A stretch of 43,331 bases of DNA from Bacillus sp. sid0103. GTDB taxonomy: Bacteria; Bacillota; Bacilli; Bacillales_B; DSM-18226. Location: the NCBI RefSeq assembly GCF_019219025.1, contig NZ_JAHUWN010000042.1, positions 1 to 43,331 on the forward strand. The letters are read 5' to 3'. This document shows positions 1-8,050 of this stretch, in pieces (within the stretch, counting starts at the first letter, position 1; each line of letters begins with the position of its first letter). A program made the translations under genes and the position numbers. The notes under the pieces are model-generated. The model did not search any database, was not told where the DNA came from, and worked only from the letters and a program-made list of their open reading frames with translations.

Positions 1-46
1 CGGGCTCATAACCCGAAGGTCGCAGGTTCAAATCCTGTCCCCGCAA
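1..46 (+). tRNA. tRNA-fMet (CAT), 5' truncated by window edge
   Basis: The window opens inside the anticodon stem: CGGGCT-CAT-AACCCG forms the anticodon arm with CAT anticodon. A T arm with TTCAAAT loop and the 3' acceptor strand CCCCGCA plus discriminator A follow. The three G-C pairs at the base of the anticodon stem and the acceptor ending in CA rather than CG are typical of initiator tRNA. The 3' CCA is not encoded (ATT follows). The D arm and 5' acceptor lie outside the window. Confidence 0.88.
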
Positions 47-49
47 TTT

Positions 50-126
50 GGTCCGGTAGTTCAGTTGGTTAGAATGCCTGCCTGTCACGCAGGAGGTCGC
101 GGGTTCGAGTCCCGTCCGGACCGCCA
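50..126 (+). tRNA. tRNA-Asp (GTC)
   Basis: Complete cloverleaf. The acceptor is GGTCCGG paired with CCGGACC, discriminator G at 123 and encoded CCA at 124-126. The anticodon arm is CCTGC-CTGTCAC-GCAGG with anticodon GTC, and the T arm carries a TTCGAGT loop. It starts only 3 nt after the preceding tRNA, so the two are co-transcribed parts of a longer tRNA cluster upstream. Confidence 0.95.
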
Positions 127-145
127 TTTATATTGTAAAATGAGT

Positions 146-170
146 ACGAAACAAGGTTTCGTCTTTTTTT
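146..170 (+). terminator. Intrinsic terminator of the tRNA cluster
   Basis: Perfect 7-bp stem ACGAAAC / GTTTCGT with a 3-nt loop, followed by C and seven T residues. It sits 20 nt after tRNA-Asp. Confidence 0.8.
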
Positions 171-241
171 ATGCAGTTTAATCAACAGCAGCTTTTTGCT
201 CATTTATAAAAAATCAGGTAAACTACATATGGAATAGGCAT

Positions 242-268
242 CCTTAGGAGAGATCCTAAGGTTTTTTT
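242..268 (+). terminator. Second intrinsic terminator, upstream of tsaE
   Basis: Perfect 8-bp stem CCTTAGGA / TCCTAAGG with GAGA tetraloop and seven T residues. It lies about 75 nt after the tRNA terminator and before tsaE, so it either backs up the first one or ends a very short transcript from 171-241. No gene is visible in that interval. Confidence 0.75.
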
Positions 269-328
269 GCACATAAATAAGGTAAAATGAAGATATGTAC
301 TATGATGTTAAAATAAAAAGGTGATTGA

Positions 329-784
329 ATGAATCAATTCGAACGAAAGACAACCGATTCTGAGGAGACTTTTCAGTTTGCTAAAAAGTTGGCGGGGTTC
401 TTACAACCTCGGGATGTCATCGCACTGGAAGGGGACCTAGGTGCCGGAAAGACAACCTTCACAAAGGGGTTGGCTAAAGGATTAGAGGTCAAGAAAACGG
501 TGAACAGCCCGACATTTACCATTATTAAAGAATATAAGGGGAGGTTGCCCTTATTTCACATGGATGTCTACCGGGTGGCAGATGCCTTTGAAGACCTGGG
601 TTTTGATGAGTACTTTGAAGGGGATGGCGTGACGGTAGTAGAATGGGCACATTTAATTGAGGAGCAGCTCCCGCAGGAAAGACTGACCATCTACTTGTAT
701 CGTGAAGAAGGGGACCAAAGAAGAATGGTTTTCGTCCCGCAAGGAAAAAGATATGAGCAATTATGTAAGGAGATTTTTTCATGA
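329..784 (+). CDS. tsaE: tRNA threonylcarbamoyladenosine biosynthesis ATPase TsaE
   Basis: TsaE is the small ATPase that powers the TsaB-TsaD-TsaE complex making t6A at position 37 of ANN-decoding tRNAs in the cytoplasm. The 151-aa protein has the usual family length and a clear P-loop near residues 35-42 (GDLGAGKT), preceded by the family-typical ALE and followed by the NSPTFTI segment and a VVEWAH motif. It corresponds to B. subtilis YdiB. A GGTG ribosome site precedes the ATG. Its stop overlaps the start of tsaB (ATGA), so it heads a translationally coupled operon tsaE-tsaB-rimI-tsaD. Confidence 0.95.
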   Translation: MNQFERKTTDSEETFQFAKKLAGFLQPRDVIALEGDLGAGKTTFTKGLAKGLEVKKTVNSPTFTIIKEYKGRLPLFHMDVYRVADAFEDLGFDEYFEGDGVTVVEWAHLIEEQLPQERLTIYLYREEGDQRRMVFVPQGKRYEQLCKEIFS

Positions 785-1488
785 CAATATTAGCGATTGA
801 TACTTCTAACTATGCCTTAGGAGTAGCGCTTATTGAAGAGAATCAAGTACTTGGAGAATATATAACCAATTTAAAAAAGAACCATTCTGTTCGGATTATG
901 CCTGCTATTCAAACCCTTATGAAAGATTGTGAGCGGGTGCCTGCGGATTTAACGAAGATTGTCGTAGCCAAAGGACCGGGCTCCTATACAGGGGTTAGAA
1001 TTGGAGTAACCATTGCGAAGACGTTAGCATGGACTTTAAACATTCCACTTGTAGGTATTTCAAGCCTTGAAATACTAGCAGCGGGTGTCAGCCGTTATTT
1101 AGATGGCTATGTGTCGCCTATATTTGATGCTAGAAGGGGACAAGTATATACTGGCTTGTACCAAAATCAAGGCAGTGAACTACTAGCGGTTAAAGAGGAT
1201 CGCTTAGTCATGTTATCAGATTGGGCTGAATCCCTAAAAGAGGCCGGAAAATCGATCTTATTTATCGGAAACGATTTACCACTCCATCAATCAGCTATCG
1301 AAGCCCAATTGGGATCTCAGGCGGTTTTTGCGGCTATTACGGAACATAATCCGCGTCCATCCGAACTTGCCCTTCTGGGTAAAGATAAACCTGGAGAGGA
1401 CATTCATTCTTTTGTTCCAAATTATATCCGTCTGGCTGAAGCAGAAGCGAAATGGTTAGAAGCGAAAGGAAAAATATTAAATGGATAG
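781..1488 (+). CDS. tsaB: tRNA threonylcarbamoyladenosine biosynthesis protein TsaB
   Basis: TsaB is an ASKHA-fold scaffold that dimerises with TsaD for t6A synthesis. The 235-aa protein starts with the family's ILAIDTSNYALGVAL strand and carries the KGPGSYTGVRIG motif near residues 64-75, the phosphate-loop-like signature of this family. The start overlaps the tsaE stop by 4 nt (ATGA), fixing the start codon. It corresponds to YdiC of B. subtilis. The next gene, rimI, starts 12 nt downstream. Confidence 0.95.
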   Translation: MTILAIDTSNYALGVALIEENQVLGEYITNLKKNHSVRIMPAIQTLMKDCERVPADLTKIVVAKGPGSYTGVRIGVTIAKTLAWTLNIPLVGISSLEILAAGVSRYLDGYVSPIFDARRGQVYTGLYQNQGSELLAVKEDRLVMLSDWAESLKEAGKSILFIGNDLPLHQSAIEAQLGSQAVFAAITEHNPRPSELALLGKDKPGEDIHSFVPNYIRLAEAEAKWLEAKGKILNG

Positions 1489-1500
1489 GAATAGAGAGTT

Positions 1501-1950
1501 ATGGTAGATTCATTTGTTTTTCGTAACATGAGGGAAGAGGACATTGACCAGATCTTAGAAGTAGAGCATGCATCCTTTACTACACCATGGAGTCGTGAAG
1601 CTTTTTATAATGAATTACACAATAATCGATTTGCGGTTTATATTGTTCTAGAGGAAAATAATAAAATCCTCGGATACTGCGGGGCATGGATTGTCATAGA
1701 CGAGGCCCATGTGACGAATGTTGCGATCTTGCCTGAATATAGGGGCAGGAGACTTGGGGAAGCCATATTGACAAAAATGATGTCAACAGCCCGAGAGATG
1801 GGAGCAAAAACCATGACTCTTGAAGTGCGTGTGTCCAATCATGTGGCACAATCTCTTTATCGAAAGCTAGGCTTTCAAAATGGCGGAATCCGTAAAAATT
1901 ATTATTCTGATAATCAGGAAGATGGTTTAGTGATGTGGGTAAAATTATGA
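1501..1950 (+). CDS. rimI: Ribosomal protein bS18-alanine N-acetyltransferase RimI (GNAT)
   Basis: A 149-aa single-domain GNAT acetyltransferase. The acetyl-CoA pyrophosphate loop is seen at about residues 80-86 (RGRRLGEA), after the strand [12 protein letters not shown]. The C-terminal segment SLYRKLGFQ plus the aromatic [15 protein letters not shown] tail is characteristic of RimI. It acetylates the N-terminus of ribosomal protein S18; in Bacillus this assignment rests on homology and on its constant place between tsaB and tsaD. The stop codon overlaps tsaD (ATGA). Confidence 0.9.
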   Translation: MVDSFVFRNMREEDIDQILEVEHASFTTPWSREAFYNELHNNRFAVYIVLEENNKILGYCGAWIVIDEAHVTNVAILPEYRGRRLGEAILTKMMSTAREMGAKTMTLEVRVSNHVAQSLYRKLGFQNGGIRKNYYSDNQEDGLVMWVKL

Positions 1951-2969
1951 AAAAAGATCAATGGATAATGGGAATTGAAACGAGTTGTGATGAGACTGCT
2001 GTTGCCATTATAAAAAATGGCCGTGAAATTGCAGCGAATGTAGTGGCATCGCAAATTGAAAGTCATAAACGTTTTGGCGGGGTTGTTCCGGAAATTGCTT
2101 CCCGCCACCATGTAGAGCAAATTACCATCGTAACGGAGGAAGCATTGAAACAGGCAAATGTTACATTTGCTGAGATTGATGCCATTGCTGTTACGGAGGG
2201 GCCCGGACTAGTCGGTGCCTTGTTAATCGGTGTAAATGCTGCAAAAGCTCTGGCTTTTGCGCAAAACAAGCCACTTGTGCCCGTTCACCATATTGCAGGA
2301 CATATTTATGCTAATAGGCTTGTAACGGAAATGAAATTTCCGCTCCTCGCCCTCGTCGTTTCAGGCGGGCATACTGAGCTGGTATATATGAAGGAACATG
2401 GTCATTTTGAAGTGATCGGTGAAACGAGGGATGACGCAGCAGGCGAAGCCTACGACAAGGTTGCACGAACACTGAACATGCCGTACCCGGGCGGACCTCA
2501 TATTGACCGCTTGGCGCAGGAGGGAAATCCAACAATTAATTTACCACGGGCTTGGTTGGAGGAAGGATCGTATGATTTTAGCTTTAGCGGCTTAAAATCA
2601 GCCGTTATTAATACAGTGCATAATGCCGAGCAGCGCGGAGAAGTGATTGCCCCTGAAGACCTGGCTGCCAGCTTTCAAGACAGCGTCATTGAAGTGTTAG
2701 TCACAAAAACGGAAAAGGCTGTTACGGAATACGGTGTGGAACAAGTATTAGTAGCGGGCGGGGTTGCCGCCAATAAAGGGCTGCGACATGCGTTAGAAAA
2801 GTCCTTTTCAGCAAAGCCAGGGATTGAATTAGTGATTCCGCCATTATCTTTGTGTACGGATAATGCGGCCATGATTGCTGCCGCTGGTAGTGTGATGTTT
2901 GAAAAAGGAATTCGAGCAAATTTGACGTTAAACGCCAATCCTGGACTCGATATTGAACTATATAACTAA
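1947..2969 (+). CDS. tsaD: tRNA N6-adenosine threonylcarbamoyltransferase TsaD
   Basis: TsaD (formerly Gcp/YdiE) transfers the threonylcarbamoyl group to A37 of tRNA. Motifs seen: N-terminal [10 protein letters not shown], the iron-binding HxxxH (HHIAGH, near residue 115), the VSGGHTEL phosphate loop and the [13 protein letters not shown] C-terminal motif (here [13 protein letters not shown]). I chose the ATG at 1947, which gives 340 aa and the ATGA overlap with rimI. An ATG 12 nt upstream gives MGKI ahead of it and has no better ribosome site. Last gene of the operon, followed directly by a terminator. Confidence 0.96.
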   Translation: MKKDQWIMGIETSCDETAVAIIKNGREIAANVVASQIESHKRFGGVVPEIASRHHVEQITIVTEEALKQANVTFAEIDAIAVTEGPGLVGALLIGVNAAKALAFAQNKPLVPVHHIAGHIYANRLVTEMKFPLLALVVSGGHTELVYMKEHGHFEVIGETRDDAAGEAYDKVARTLNMPYPGGPHIDRLAQEGNPTINLPRAWLEEGSYDFSFSGLKSAVINTVHNAEQRGEVIAPEDLAASFQDSVIEVLVTKTEKAVTEYGVEQVLVAGGVAANKGLRHALEKSFSAKPGIELVIPPLSLCTDNAAMIAAAGSVMFEKGIRANLTLNANPGLDIELYN

Positions 2970-2970
2970 A

Positions 2971-2998
2971 AACTCTTCTGGATAAGAAGAGTTTTTTT
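2971..2998 (+). terminator. Terminator of the tsaE-tsaD operon
   Basis: Stem AACTCTTCT / AGAAGAGTT closed over a short loop, with a run of T residues to 2998, starting 2 nt after the tsaD stop. Confidence 0.85.
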
Positions 2999-3039
2999 GT
3001 TGATAAGATTTTCAAAATATCCATAGAAAAAGGTTTGGA

Positions 3040-3164
3040 TGTGGATAAGTGACTTGTTTCCTGTGTATAATGTGGATAAGTAAGGTGATTAATGTGGATA
3101 TTGTGGAAAAGTAAAAAAAACATTGAAACGACTCTGTTTACAATGTGAATAAGATTGTGGAAAA
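3040..3164 (+). repeat. Cluster of DnaA-box-like 9-mers (candidate DnaA-binding locus)
   Basis: The interval between tsaD and ydiF holds two perfect matches to TGTGGATAA, the complement of the DnaA box TTATCCACA, at 3040 and 3071. Five near matches are at 3062 (TGTGTATAA), 3093 (TGTGGATAT), 3102 and 3156 (TGTGGAAAA) and 3144 (TGTGAATAA). All have the same orientation. Starts at 3040, 3071 and 3102 are exactly 31 bp apart, as are 3062 and 3093. From memory, the gcp(tsaD)-ydiF intergenic region of B. subtilis is one of the known DnaA-box clusters outside oriC; I could not check this. No protein-coding gene is supported here. Confidence 0.75.
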
Positions 3165-3224
3165 GTGTATAATTTTTCTCCAAACCCCTTTTATCGAATG
3201 TTGTCGATATATGTCTTTTCGAAT

Positions 3225-3252
3225 AGAAAAAAACCGAGCATTGCTCGGTTTT
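3225..3252 (-). terminator. Terminator of ydiF (minus strand)
   Basis: On the minus strand AAACCGAG / CTCGGTTT form a stem over a 5-nt loop and continue into a T run. The stem begins immediately after the ydiF stop codon. Confidence 0.8.
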
Positions 3253-5171
3253 TACTCTGCCAACTCCGCCCATGCTTCCATTAATTGCTCGAGCTCCGCT
3301 TTCGCTTTTTCATTTTTAATGTTGATTTCTAATACTTTTTCATGATTTTGAAAAATGTCAGGATCGCATAATTGCTGCTCGAATTCCTGAATTTGTTCTT
3401 CTAACTCTTCAATTCTTTGTTCCACTTCTTCTAACTTTCGTTTTCGCTGACGTTCTTGTTTCTTGCTTTCCTTATCCTGTTGATAAGTATTTTTATCAAA
3501 AGCCTCTGTTTGTGCTGACATTTTTGGAGAATCAGCCAAGGCAAGTGCGGCAAGTTCTTCCTGCTCAAGTTTCTTCTCGAGATAATAATCATAATCCCCT
3601 AAATACTCCGTACTTCCATGACGGCTTAGTTCCAAGACCTTTGTAGCAATCCGGTTAATAAAATACCTGTCATGGGAGACAAAAAGAATCGTCCCAGGAT
3701 AATCGATTAATGCATTCTCAAGAACTTCCTTACTATCTAAATCCAAATGGTTCGTAGGCTCATCCAAAATTAAAACATTCGCTTTTTCCAACATAAGCTT
3801 AGCCAATGCTAGCCTGGCCTTCTCCCCGCCGCTTAAGGTTGAAACAATTTTTAAAACATCATCACCGGAAAATAAGAAATTACCTAGTACCGTTCGAATC
3901 TCTTTTTCACTTTTTAACGGATAATCATCCCAGAGCTCATTCAAAACACGCTTATTAGAAGTTAGTTCCGCCTGTTCCTGATCATAATAGCCGATGGACA
4001 GGTTTGTCCCATAAAGGATTGTTCCTTCAAGGGCAGGCAGTTTTTTAATAATGGTTTTTAATAGAGTAGATTTACCGATTCCATTCGGCCCTACCAAGGC
4101 AATGCTTTCTCCTTTAAAGGCTCGAAAAGAAATGGACTCTGAAACCCTTTCGCCCTGGTAACCTACAGCCAGGGAATCGACTGTTAGAACATCATTGCCG
4201 CTTTGTTTTTCGATTTCAAACGAAAAAGTAGCTGATTTTTCATCCCCTAAAGGGCGGTCCATCAGTTCCATCTTCTCTAGTTTTTTGCGACGGCTTTGAG
4301 CACGTTTTGTCGTCGATGCACGTGCTAAATTCCGGTTGATAAAGTCCTGCAAGTCAGCAACCTCTTGCTGTTGTTTTTCAAAAAGCTTTAAATCACGCTC
4401 ATAATTTGCAGCCTTTTGATCAAGGTATGAACTATAGTTGCCTGTATATCGTTGGATTTGCTTCCGGGATACTTCATAAACCTGGGTAACCACTTTATCT
4501 AAAAAATACCGGTCATGAGAAACAATTAAAATGGCCCCGTGGTAACTTTGCAAGTATTGTTCCAGCCAGGAAAGTGTATCGATATCGAGGTGATTAGTCG
4601 GCTCGTCCAATATTAAGATATCGGGTTTGGTTAAAAGCAGCTTACCAAGGGCAAGACGAGTTTTTTGCCCGCCGCTTAAACTGGATATCATCAAGGATTT
4701 ATCAGGGAAATTGAGTCCATGAAGGACGGATCGCAGCTCGGCCTCGTACTGGTATCCACCCTGCTCTTTAAATTTCACTTGCAGATGATCATACTCTTTT
4801 AGGATTCTTTCGTATTTCACATTGTCTTCAAAAATATGTGGATCGGCCATTTGTTCTTCAAGGGTCCGGAGTGATTTTTCCATTAAACGCAGCGGTTCAA
4901 AAACAGTCAGCATTTCTTCCCATATCGACAAAGAAGACTCAAGACCCGTATTTTGGGCTAAATAGCCTATTGTTACTTCTTTCGGCTTAATGATTTCTCC
5001 GCCATCATGCGACAGGTGACCAGCAATAATCTTCAATAAAGTCGATTTTCCTGCCCCGTTGCGTCCAACCAGAGCCACACGGTCTCTAGATTGTAATTCT
5101 AGTTTAATATTCGATAAAATAAGGTCAGCACCATAATATTTTTGTAGTTGATTAACTTGTAACAAAATCAT
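3252..5171 (-). CDS. ydiF: ABC-F family ATP-binding cassette protein (YdiF-like)
   Basis: A soluble twin-ABC protein of 639 aa without membrane segments. Such ABC-F proteins act at the ribosome (translation factors, some giving antibiotic protection). Two ATPase modules are visible: Walker A GRNGAGKS near 36-43 and GPNGIGKS near 361-368, signatures LSGGQ near 166 and LSGGEKAR near 450, and a DEPTNHLD Walker B in each half. The interdomain linker rich in R/K (ARASTTKRAQSRRKKLEKM, about 284-302) and a C-terminal coiled coil (about 550-639) match YdiF. An in-frame ATG two codons upstream abuts the GAGGTG ribosome site, so the ATG at 5171 with about 7-nt spacing is preferred. Its substrate cannot be read from sequence. 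Confidence 0.93.
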   Translation of the reverse strand: MILLQVNQLQKYYGADLILSNIKLELQSRDRVALVGRNGAGKSTLLKIIAGHLSHDGGEIIKPKEVTIGYLAQNTGLESSLSIWEEMLTVFEPLRLMEKSLRTLEEQMADPHIFEDNVKYERILKEYDHLQVKFKEQGGYQYEAELRSVLHGLNFPDKSLMISSLSGGQKTRLALGKLLLTKPDILILDEPTNHLDIDTLSWLEQYLQSYHGAILIVSHDRYFLDKVVTQVYEVSRKQIQRYTGNYSSYLDQKAANYERDLKLFEKQQQEVADLQDFINRNLARASTTKRAQSRRKKLEKMELMDRPLGDEKSATFSFEIEKQSGNDVLTVDSLAVGYQGERVSESISFRAFKGESIALVGPNGIGKSTLLKTIIKKLPALEGTILYGTNLSIGYYDQEQAELTSNKRVLNELWDDYPLKSEKEIRTVLGNFLFSGDDVLKIVSTLSGGEKARLALAKLMLEKANVLILDEPTNHLDLDSKEVLENALIDYPGTILFVSHDRYFINRIATKVLELSRHGSTEYLGDYDYYLEKKLEQEELAALALADSPKMSAQTEAFDKNTYQQDKESKKQERQRKRKLEEVEQRIEELEEQIQEFEQQLCDPDIFQNHEKVLEINIKNEKAKAELEQLMEAWAELAE

Positions 5172-5348
5172 TCTCATTCACCTCTATTACATAGATTTAG
5201 TGTACCTTATTCCCGTTATGTCGGCAATAAACTGCTGAGCAGATTAGAAGGATGAGTGTCTTTTCTCGACAAAAAACCAAATATTTAGTTCAAAGTTTCA
5301 CACACATATAGGGGAAAATAGTGTATGATTTGATAGGAGGATTCTTTT

Positions 5349-5849
5349 ATGGCAGAGTTTACGCATTTTAATGAAGAAGGCCGAGCAAAAATGGTCGATG
5401 TCAGTGATAAGCCTGAAACGGCACGGACGGCACTTGCTCATTCCAGCATTACCGTTAGTAAAGAAATTTATGATAAAATTACTAATAATGAGATGAAAAA
5501 GGGCGATGTCTTAGCAGTTGCCCAGGTAGCTGCAGTCATGGCCGCAAAGAAAACTTGGGATTTGATTCCGATGTGTCATCCGATTCCATTAACAGGGGTT
5601 AATATTTCTTTTTCATGGGAACAAGAGCTGGATGAGAACTATCGTTTAATGATTGCTGCAGCCGTTAAAACTAAGGGGAATACAGGTGTAGAAATGGAAG
5701 CGTTAACAGCCGCTTCAGCGTGTGCTTTAACGGTTTACGATATGTGTAAAGCCCTTGATAAAGGTATGGTAATCGGACCAACGTATCTTGTCGAAAAAAC
5801 GGGCGGCAAAAATGGCGATTTTAAGAGAAACGAGAGAGTTAAATTATAG
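5349..5849 (+). CDS. moaC: Cyclic pyranopterin monophosphate synthase MoaC
   Basis: Second step of molybdenum cofactor synthesis: converts 3',8-cyclo-7,8-dihydro-GTP, the MoaA product, into cPMP. The 166-aa length is typical. The hallmark MCHP-containing segment ([11 protein letters not shown], about 73-83) and the [12 protein letters not shown] motif are intact, as is the D-K region near the C-terminus ([14 protein letters not shown]). A strong AGGAGG site lies 9 nt before the ATG. The gene is divergent from ydiF and 31 nt upstream of rex, the same order as B. subtilis ydiF-moaC-rex. No other molybdopterin gene is present in the window. Confidence 0.95.
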   Translation: MAEFTHFNEEGRAKMVDVSDKPETARTALAHSSITVSKEIYDKITNNEMKKGDVLAVAQVAAVMAAKKTWDLIPMCHPIPLTGVNISFSWEQELDENYRLMIAAAVKTKGNTGVEMEALTAASACALTVYDMCKALDKGMVIGPTYLVEKTGGKNGDFKRNERVKL

Positions 5850-5880
5850 TAACTAAATTATCCATGGGGTGTGGGAGATT

Positions 5881-6540
5881 ATGAGTAATGAAACAATGAA
5901 AATACCACAGGCGACAGCAAAACGGCTGCCCCTCTATTACCGATTTTTAAAAAACCTGCATAGTTCCGGTAAGCAAAGGGTCTCTTCAGCCGAACTTAGT
6001 GAAGCAGTAAAGGTAGACTCAGCCACCATTCGACGCGATTTTTCTTATTTCGGGGCGTTGGGGAAAAAGGGCTATGGGTATAATGTTAATTATTTGATAT
6101 CCTTCTTCCGTAAAACCTTGGACCAGGATGAATTAACAAAGGTTGCCTTAATAGGGGTAGGGAATCTCGGTACAGCATTTTTAAATTATAATTTTTTAAA
6201 AAATAATAACACGAAAATAGAATGTGCTTTTGATGTGGATCCAGATAAGATGGGAACTAAGATTCGCGAGGTTCCGGTTTATCATATGGATGAATTGGAG
6301 AAGGTTTTATCTGAGGGAGATATTTCAGTAGCCATTTTAACGGTTCCGGCTCCAGTGGCGCAGATGATTACGGACCGACTTGTGAAAGCCAATATTAAGG
6401 GGATATTAAACTTTACTCCAGCACGATTGAACGTCCCTCCACTCATTAGGGTCCATCATATTGACTTAGCAGTAGAGCTGCAATCGCTTGTCTATTTTTT
6501 AAAGCATTATCCGACAGTGGAAGCTGAGGATGAAGTATAA
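5881..6540 (+). CDS. rex: Redox-sensing transcriptional repressor Rex
   Basis: Rex binds operators with a TTGTGAA-N4-TTCACAA pattern when NADH is low and leaves them when NADH/NAD+ rises, opening fermentation and anaerobic respiration genes. The 219-aa protein has a winged-helix DNA-binding half (about 1-80, with [19 protein letters not shown] and the [10 protein letters not shown] wing) and a Rossmann NADH domain starting at GVGNLGTAF (about 92-100). The conserved C-terminal swap helix [19 protein letters not shown] is present. GGGAG 4-9 nt before the ATG at 5881 supports this start over an upstream in-frame one at 5869. A Rex-like box occurs at 23185-23204 in this same window. Confidence 0.96.
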   Translation: MSNETMKIPQATAKRLPLYYRFLKNLHSSGKQRVSSAELSEAVKVDSATIRRDFSYFGALGKKGYGYNVNYLISFFRKTLDQDELTKVALIGVGNLGTAFLNYNFLKNNNTKIECAFDVDPDKMGTKIREVPVYHMDELEKVLSEGDISVAILTVPAPVAQMITDRLVKANIKGILNFTPARLNVPPLIRVHHIDLAVELQSLVYFLKHYPTVEAEDEV

Positions 6541-6545
6541 GATAT

Positions 6546-6588
6546 AAAAGGGTTTTTCGCGTTTAATCAACGTGAAGGCCCTTTTTTT
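6546..6588 (+). terminator. Terminator after rex
   Basis: Long stem (AAAGGG...CCCTTT outer part, CGTT/AACG inner part, several G-U pairs, one bulge) with a T run to 6588. It separates the moaC-rex unit from the yhbD cassette. Confidence 0.8.
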
Positions 6589-6622
6589 GTTCATAATAAC
6601 TAGGACGGTCTAAAATTTACAA

Positions 6623-6655
6623 TTGCACTTTACAAGCGTAACAGTGTTATGTTAC
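6623..6655 (+). promoter_or_regulatory. Candidate MerR-type promoter/operator of the yhbD cassette
   Basis: TTGCAC (6623-6628) and TATGTT (6648-6653) are separated by 19 bp, the overlong spacer typical of MerR-regulated promoters. An inverted repeat GTAACA-N6-TGTTAC (6638-6655) covers the -10 side. The first downstream gene encodes a MerR-like HTH protein. This is read by eye and not proven. Confidence 0.35.
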
Positions 6656-6681
6656 ATTTTATGCGGAAAGGGGTTTTTAAT

Positions 6682-7305
6682 ATGAGCGAGGAGTTAATCT
6701 CAAAGAAAGACCTATTAGAGTTAGCAGGAATATCCTATGGCCAGCTTTATCGGTGGAAACGGAAGGATCTAATTCCAGAAGAATGGTTTGTGCGCAAGTC
6801 AACGTTTACAGGACAGGAAACATTTTTTCCAAAGGAGAGAATCCTAGAAAGAATCGAGAAAATCCAAACGATGAAAGAAAATTTATCCTTGGATGAACTA
6901 GCAGACATGTTTTCACCCAATGTGGCGAATTTAAATTATAGCAAAGACGAACTAATAGAACGTAACATTGTTTCGACTGCGGTTGTCGATTTTTACCTAG
7001 AGCAGGAAAAGGGCAGTCTGCAATTTAATTTTACAAGATTGCTGGAAGTGTTCGTTTTAGAAAAATTACTTCAATCGGGTGAAATTAACTTGGAGGAAGG
7101 AAAAATGGTCTTGCAGGTGTTAAAGGACCATGCGGCGTTAATTAAGCAAAAAAGCTGTGAGTTGGTCATTACTCGAAAACTGGGGATGTCCTCCTGCCTT
7201 CTATTAATGAATGTAGAAGAATATCATTTTGAACGGGGAACGAAAGTAGTCGCAACGTTATCGTTGATGACCTGCATGGAAGAAATTAAAGCAAAATTAT
7301 TATAA
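6682..7305 (+). CDS. yhbD: YhbD-family protein with MerR-like HTH (DUF4004)
   Basis: A 207-aa protein whose first about 70 residues form a MerR-like winged HTH (ISKKDLLELAGISYGQLYRWKRKDLIPEEWF). The TFTGQETFFPKERILERI wing and the rest match B. subtilis YhbD as I remember it. The C-terminal part (about 90-207) is helical and of unknown function, lacking a recognised effector domain. I start at the ATG at 6682, which has an AAAGGGG site 8 nt upstream and matches YhbD; an ATG at 6649 adds 11 unlikely residues. It precedes two bactofilin genes by 12 nt, as in B. subtilis yhbDEF, and may regulate them. Confidence 0.85.
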   Translation: MSEELISKKDLLELAGISYGQLYRWKRKDLIPEEWFVRKSTFTGQETFFPKERILERIEKIQTMKENLSLDELADMFSPNVANLNYSKDELIERNIVSTAVVDFYLEQEKGSLQFNFTRLLEVFVLEKLLQSGEINLEEGKMVLQVLKDHAALIKQKSCELVITRKLGMSSCLLLMNVEEYHFERGTKVVATLSLMTCMEEIKAKLL

Positions 7306-7317
7306 AGGAGAATGACA

Positions 7318-8037
7318 ATGGATACGAAAAGCAGGGGAGACTTGGTCATTAATGGTTTCGGTGCATCCAACGGGGGCCAGTTCCGCGTGGTCACGATAAA
7401 TGGCAGAGGGACGATTAACAGCGATTTAGAATGCATGGATCTTGATTGTAATGGTTCCGGTATTATCAATGGAAAGGTCGTTTCTGAAAAAACAAAAGTA
7501 AATGGGCACGGGAGATTCAGAGGGAATATCGACAGTCAGTTCATTACAGTTGACGGGTCAGCAAGAATTGATAAAAACCTGTCAGCAGAAAAGGTAAAGG
7601 TTAACGGTAAAGCAACTGTTGGTGGCAGGGTCAAATGCGAGGAAATCAAAATCCATGGGACCCTTACGGTGGGGGAGGATTGTGAAGCGGAAATCTTTAA
7701 AGCGGAATCGCAGTTTTCCATTGGCGGGCTTCTAAATGCAGACCAAATTAACATAAAGATGTTTGGAGAGTGTAAAGCGAAAGAAATTGGCGGACAAACG
7801 ATTATGGTAAAGGCGAAGGGATCACTAATCGGGAATTTGCTTAAATCATTTTTTAAACCGCAGCTGGAAACAGAATTAATTGAAGGGGACAAAATTGAAC
7901 TTGAAAATACAATCGCTAAAATTGTCCGCGGGAACCAAGTAGCAATTGGTCCTAATTGTCAAATTGGTTTAGTTGAATACACAGAGGAATGTTCGATTGA
8001 TAAAAAGGCCGTTGTTGCTGAAAACAGAAAGGTTTAA
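7318..8037 (+). CDS. bacE: Bactofilin-like polymer-forming protein (BacE/YhbE-like)
   Basis: A 239-aa protein made of short repeated beta strands every 6-8 residues (GSGIINGKV, GHGRFRGNI, GSARIDKNL, GKATVGGRV, GTLTVGEDC), the right-handed beta-helix pattern of bactofilins (DUF583), which self-assemble into cytoskeletal filaments without nucleotide. In B. subtilis the pair YhbE/YhbF (BacE/BacF) was reported to be needed for flagellar assembly. No membrane segment. Of two nearby ATGs, 7318 has better spacing (8 nt) from AAAGGAG than 7312. Tightly linked to yhbD and to a second bactofilin. Confidence 0.85.
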   Translation: MDTKSRGDLVINGFGASNGGQFRVVTINGRGTINSDLECMDLDCNGSGIINGKVVSEKTKVNGHGRFRGNIDSQFITVDGSARIDKNLSAEKVKVNGKATVGGRVKCEEIKIHGTLTVGEDCEAEIFKAESQFSIGGLLNADQINIKMFGECKAKEIGGQTIMVKAKGSLIGNLLKSFFKPQLETELIEGDKIELENTIAKIVRGNQVAIGPNCQIGLVEYTEECSIDKKAVVAENRKV

Positions 8038-8050
8038 AGGGGGTTAAGAA

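Noticed and set aside
1935..1946. Upstream ATG for tsaD adding MGKI
   Set aside because: The ATG at 1947 gives the usual ATGA overlap with rimI and matches family N-termini better; the upstream ATG has no better ribosome site.
3040..3164. Regular direct repeats resembling a CRISPR or satellite
   Set aside because: Units are only about 9-13 bp conserved, spacers are too short for CRISPR, and the core is the DnaA box.
2722..3273. Minus-strand open frame of 183 codons across the tsaD end and the DnaA-box region
   Set aside because: Overlaps a certain gene, has low-complexity His/Phe-rich translation and no ribosome site or family match; a shadow frame.
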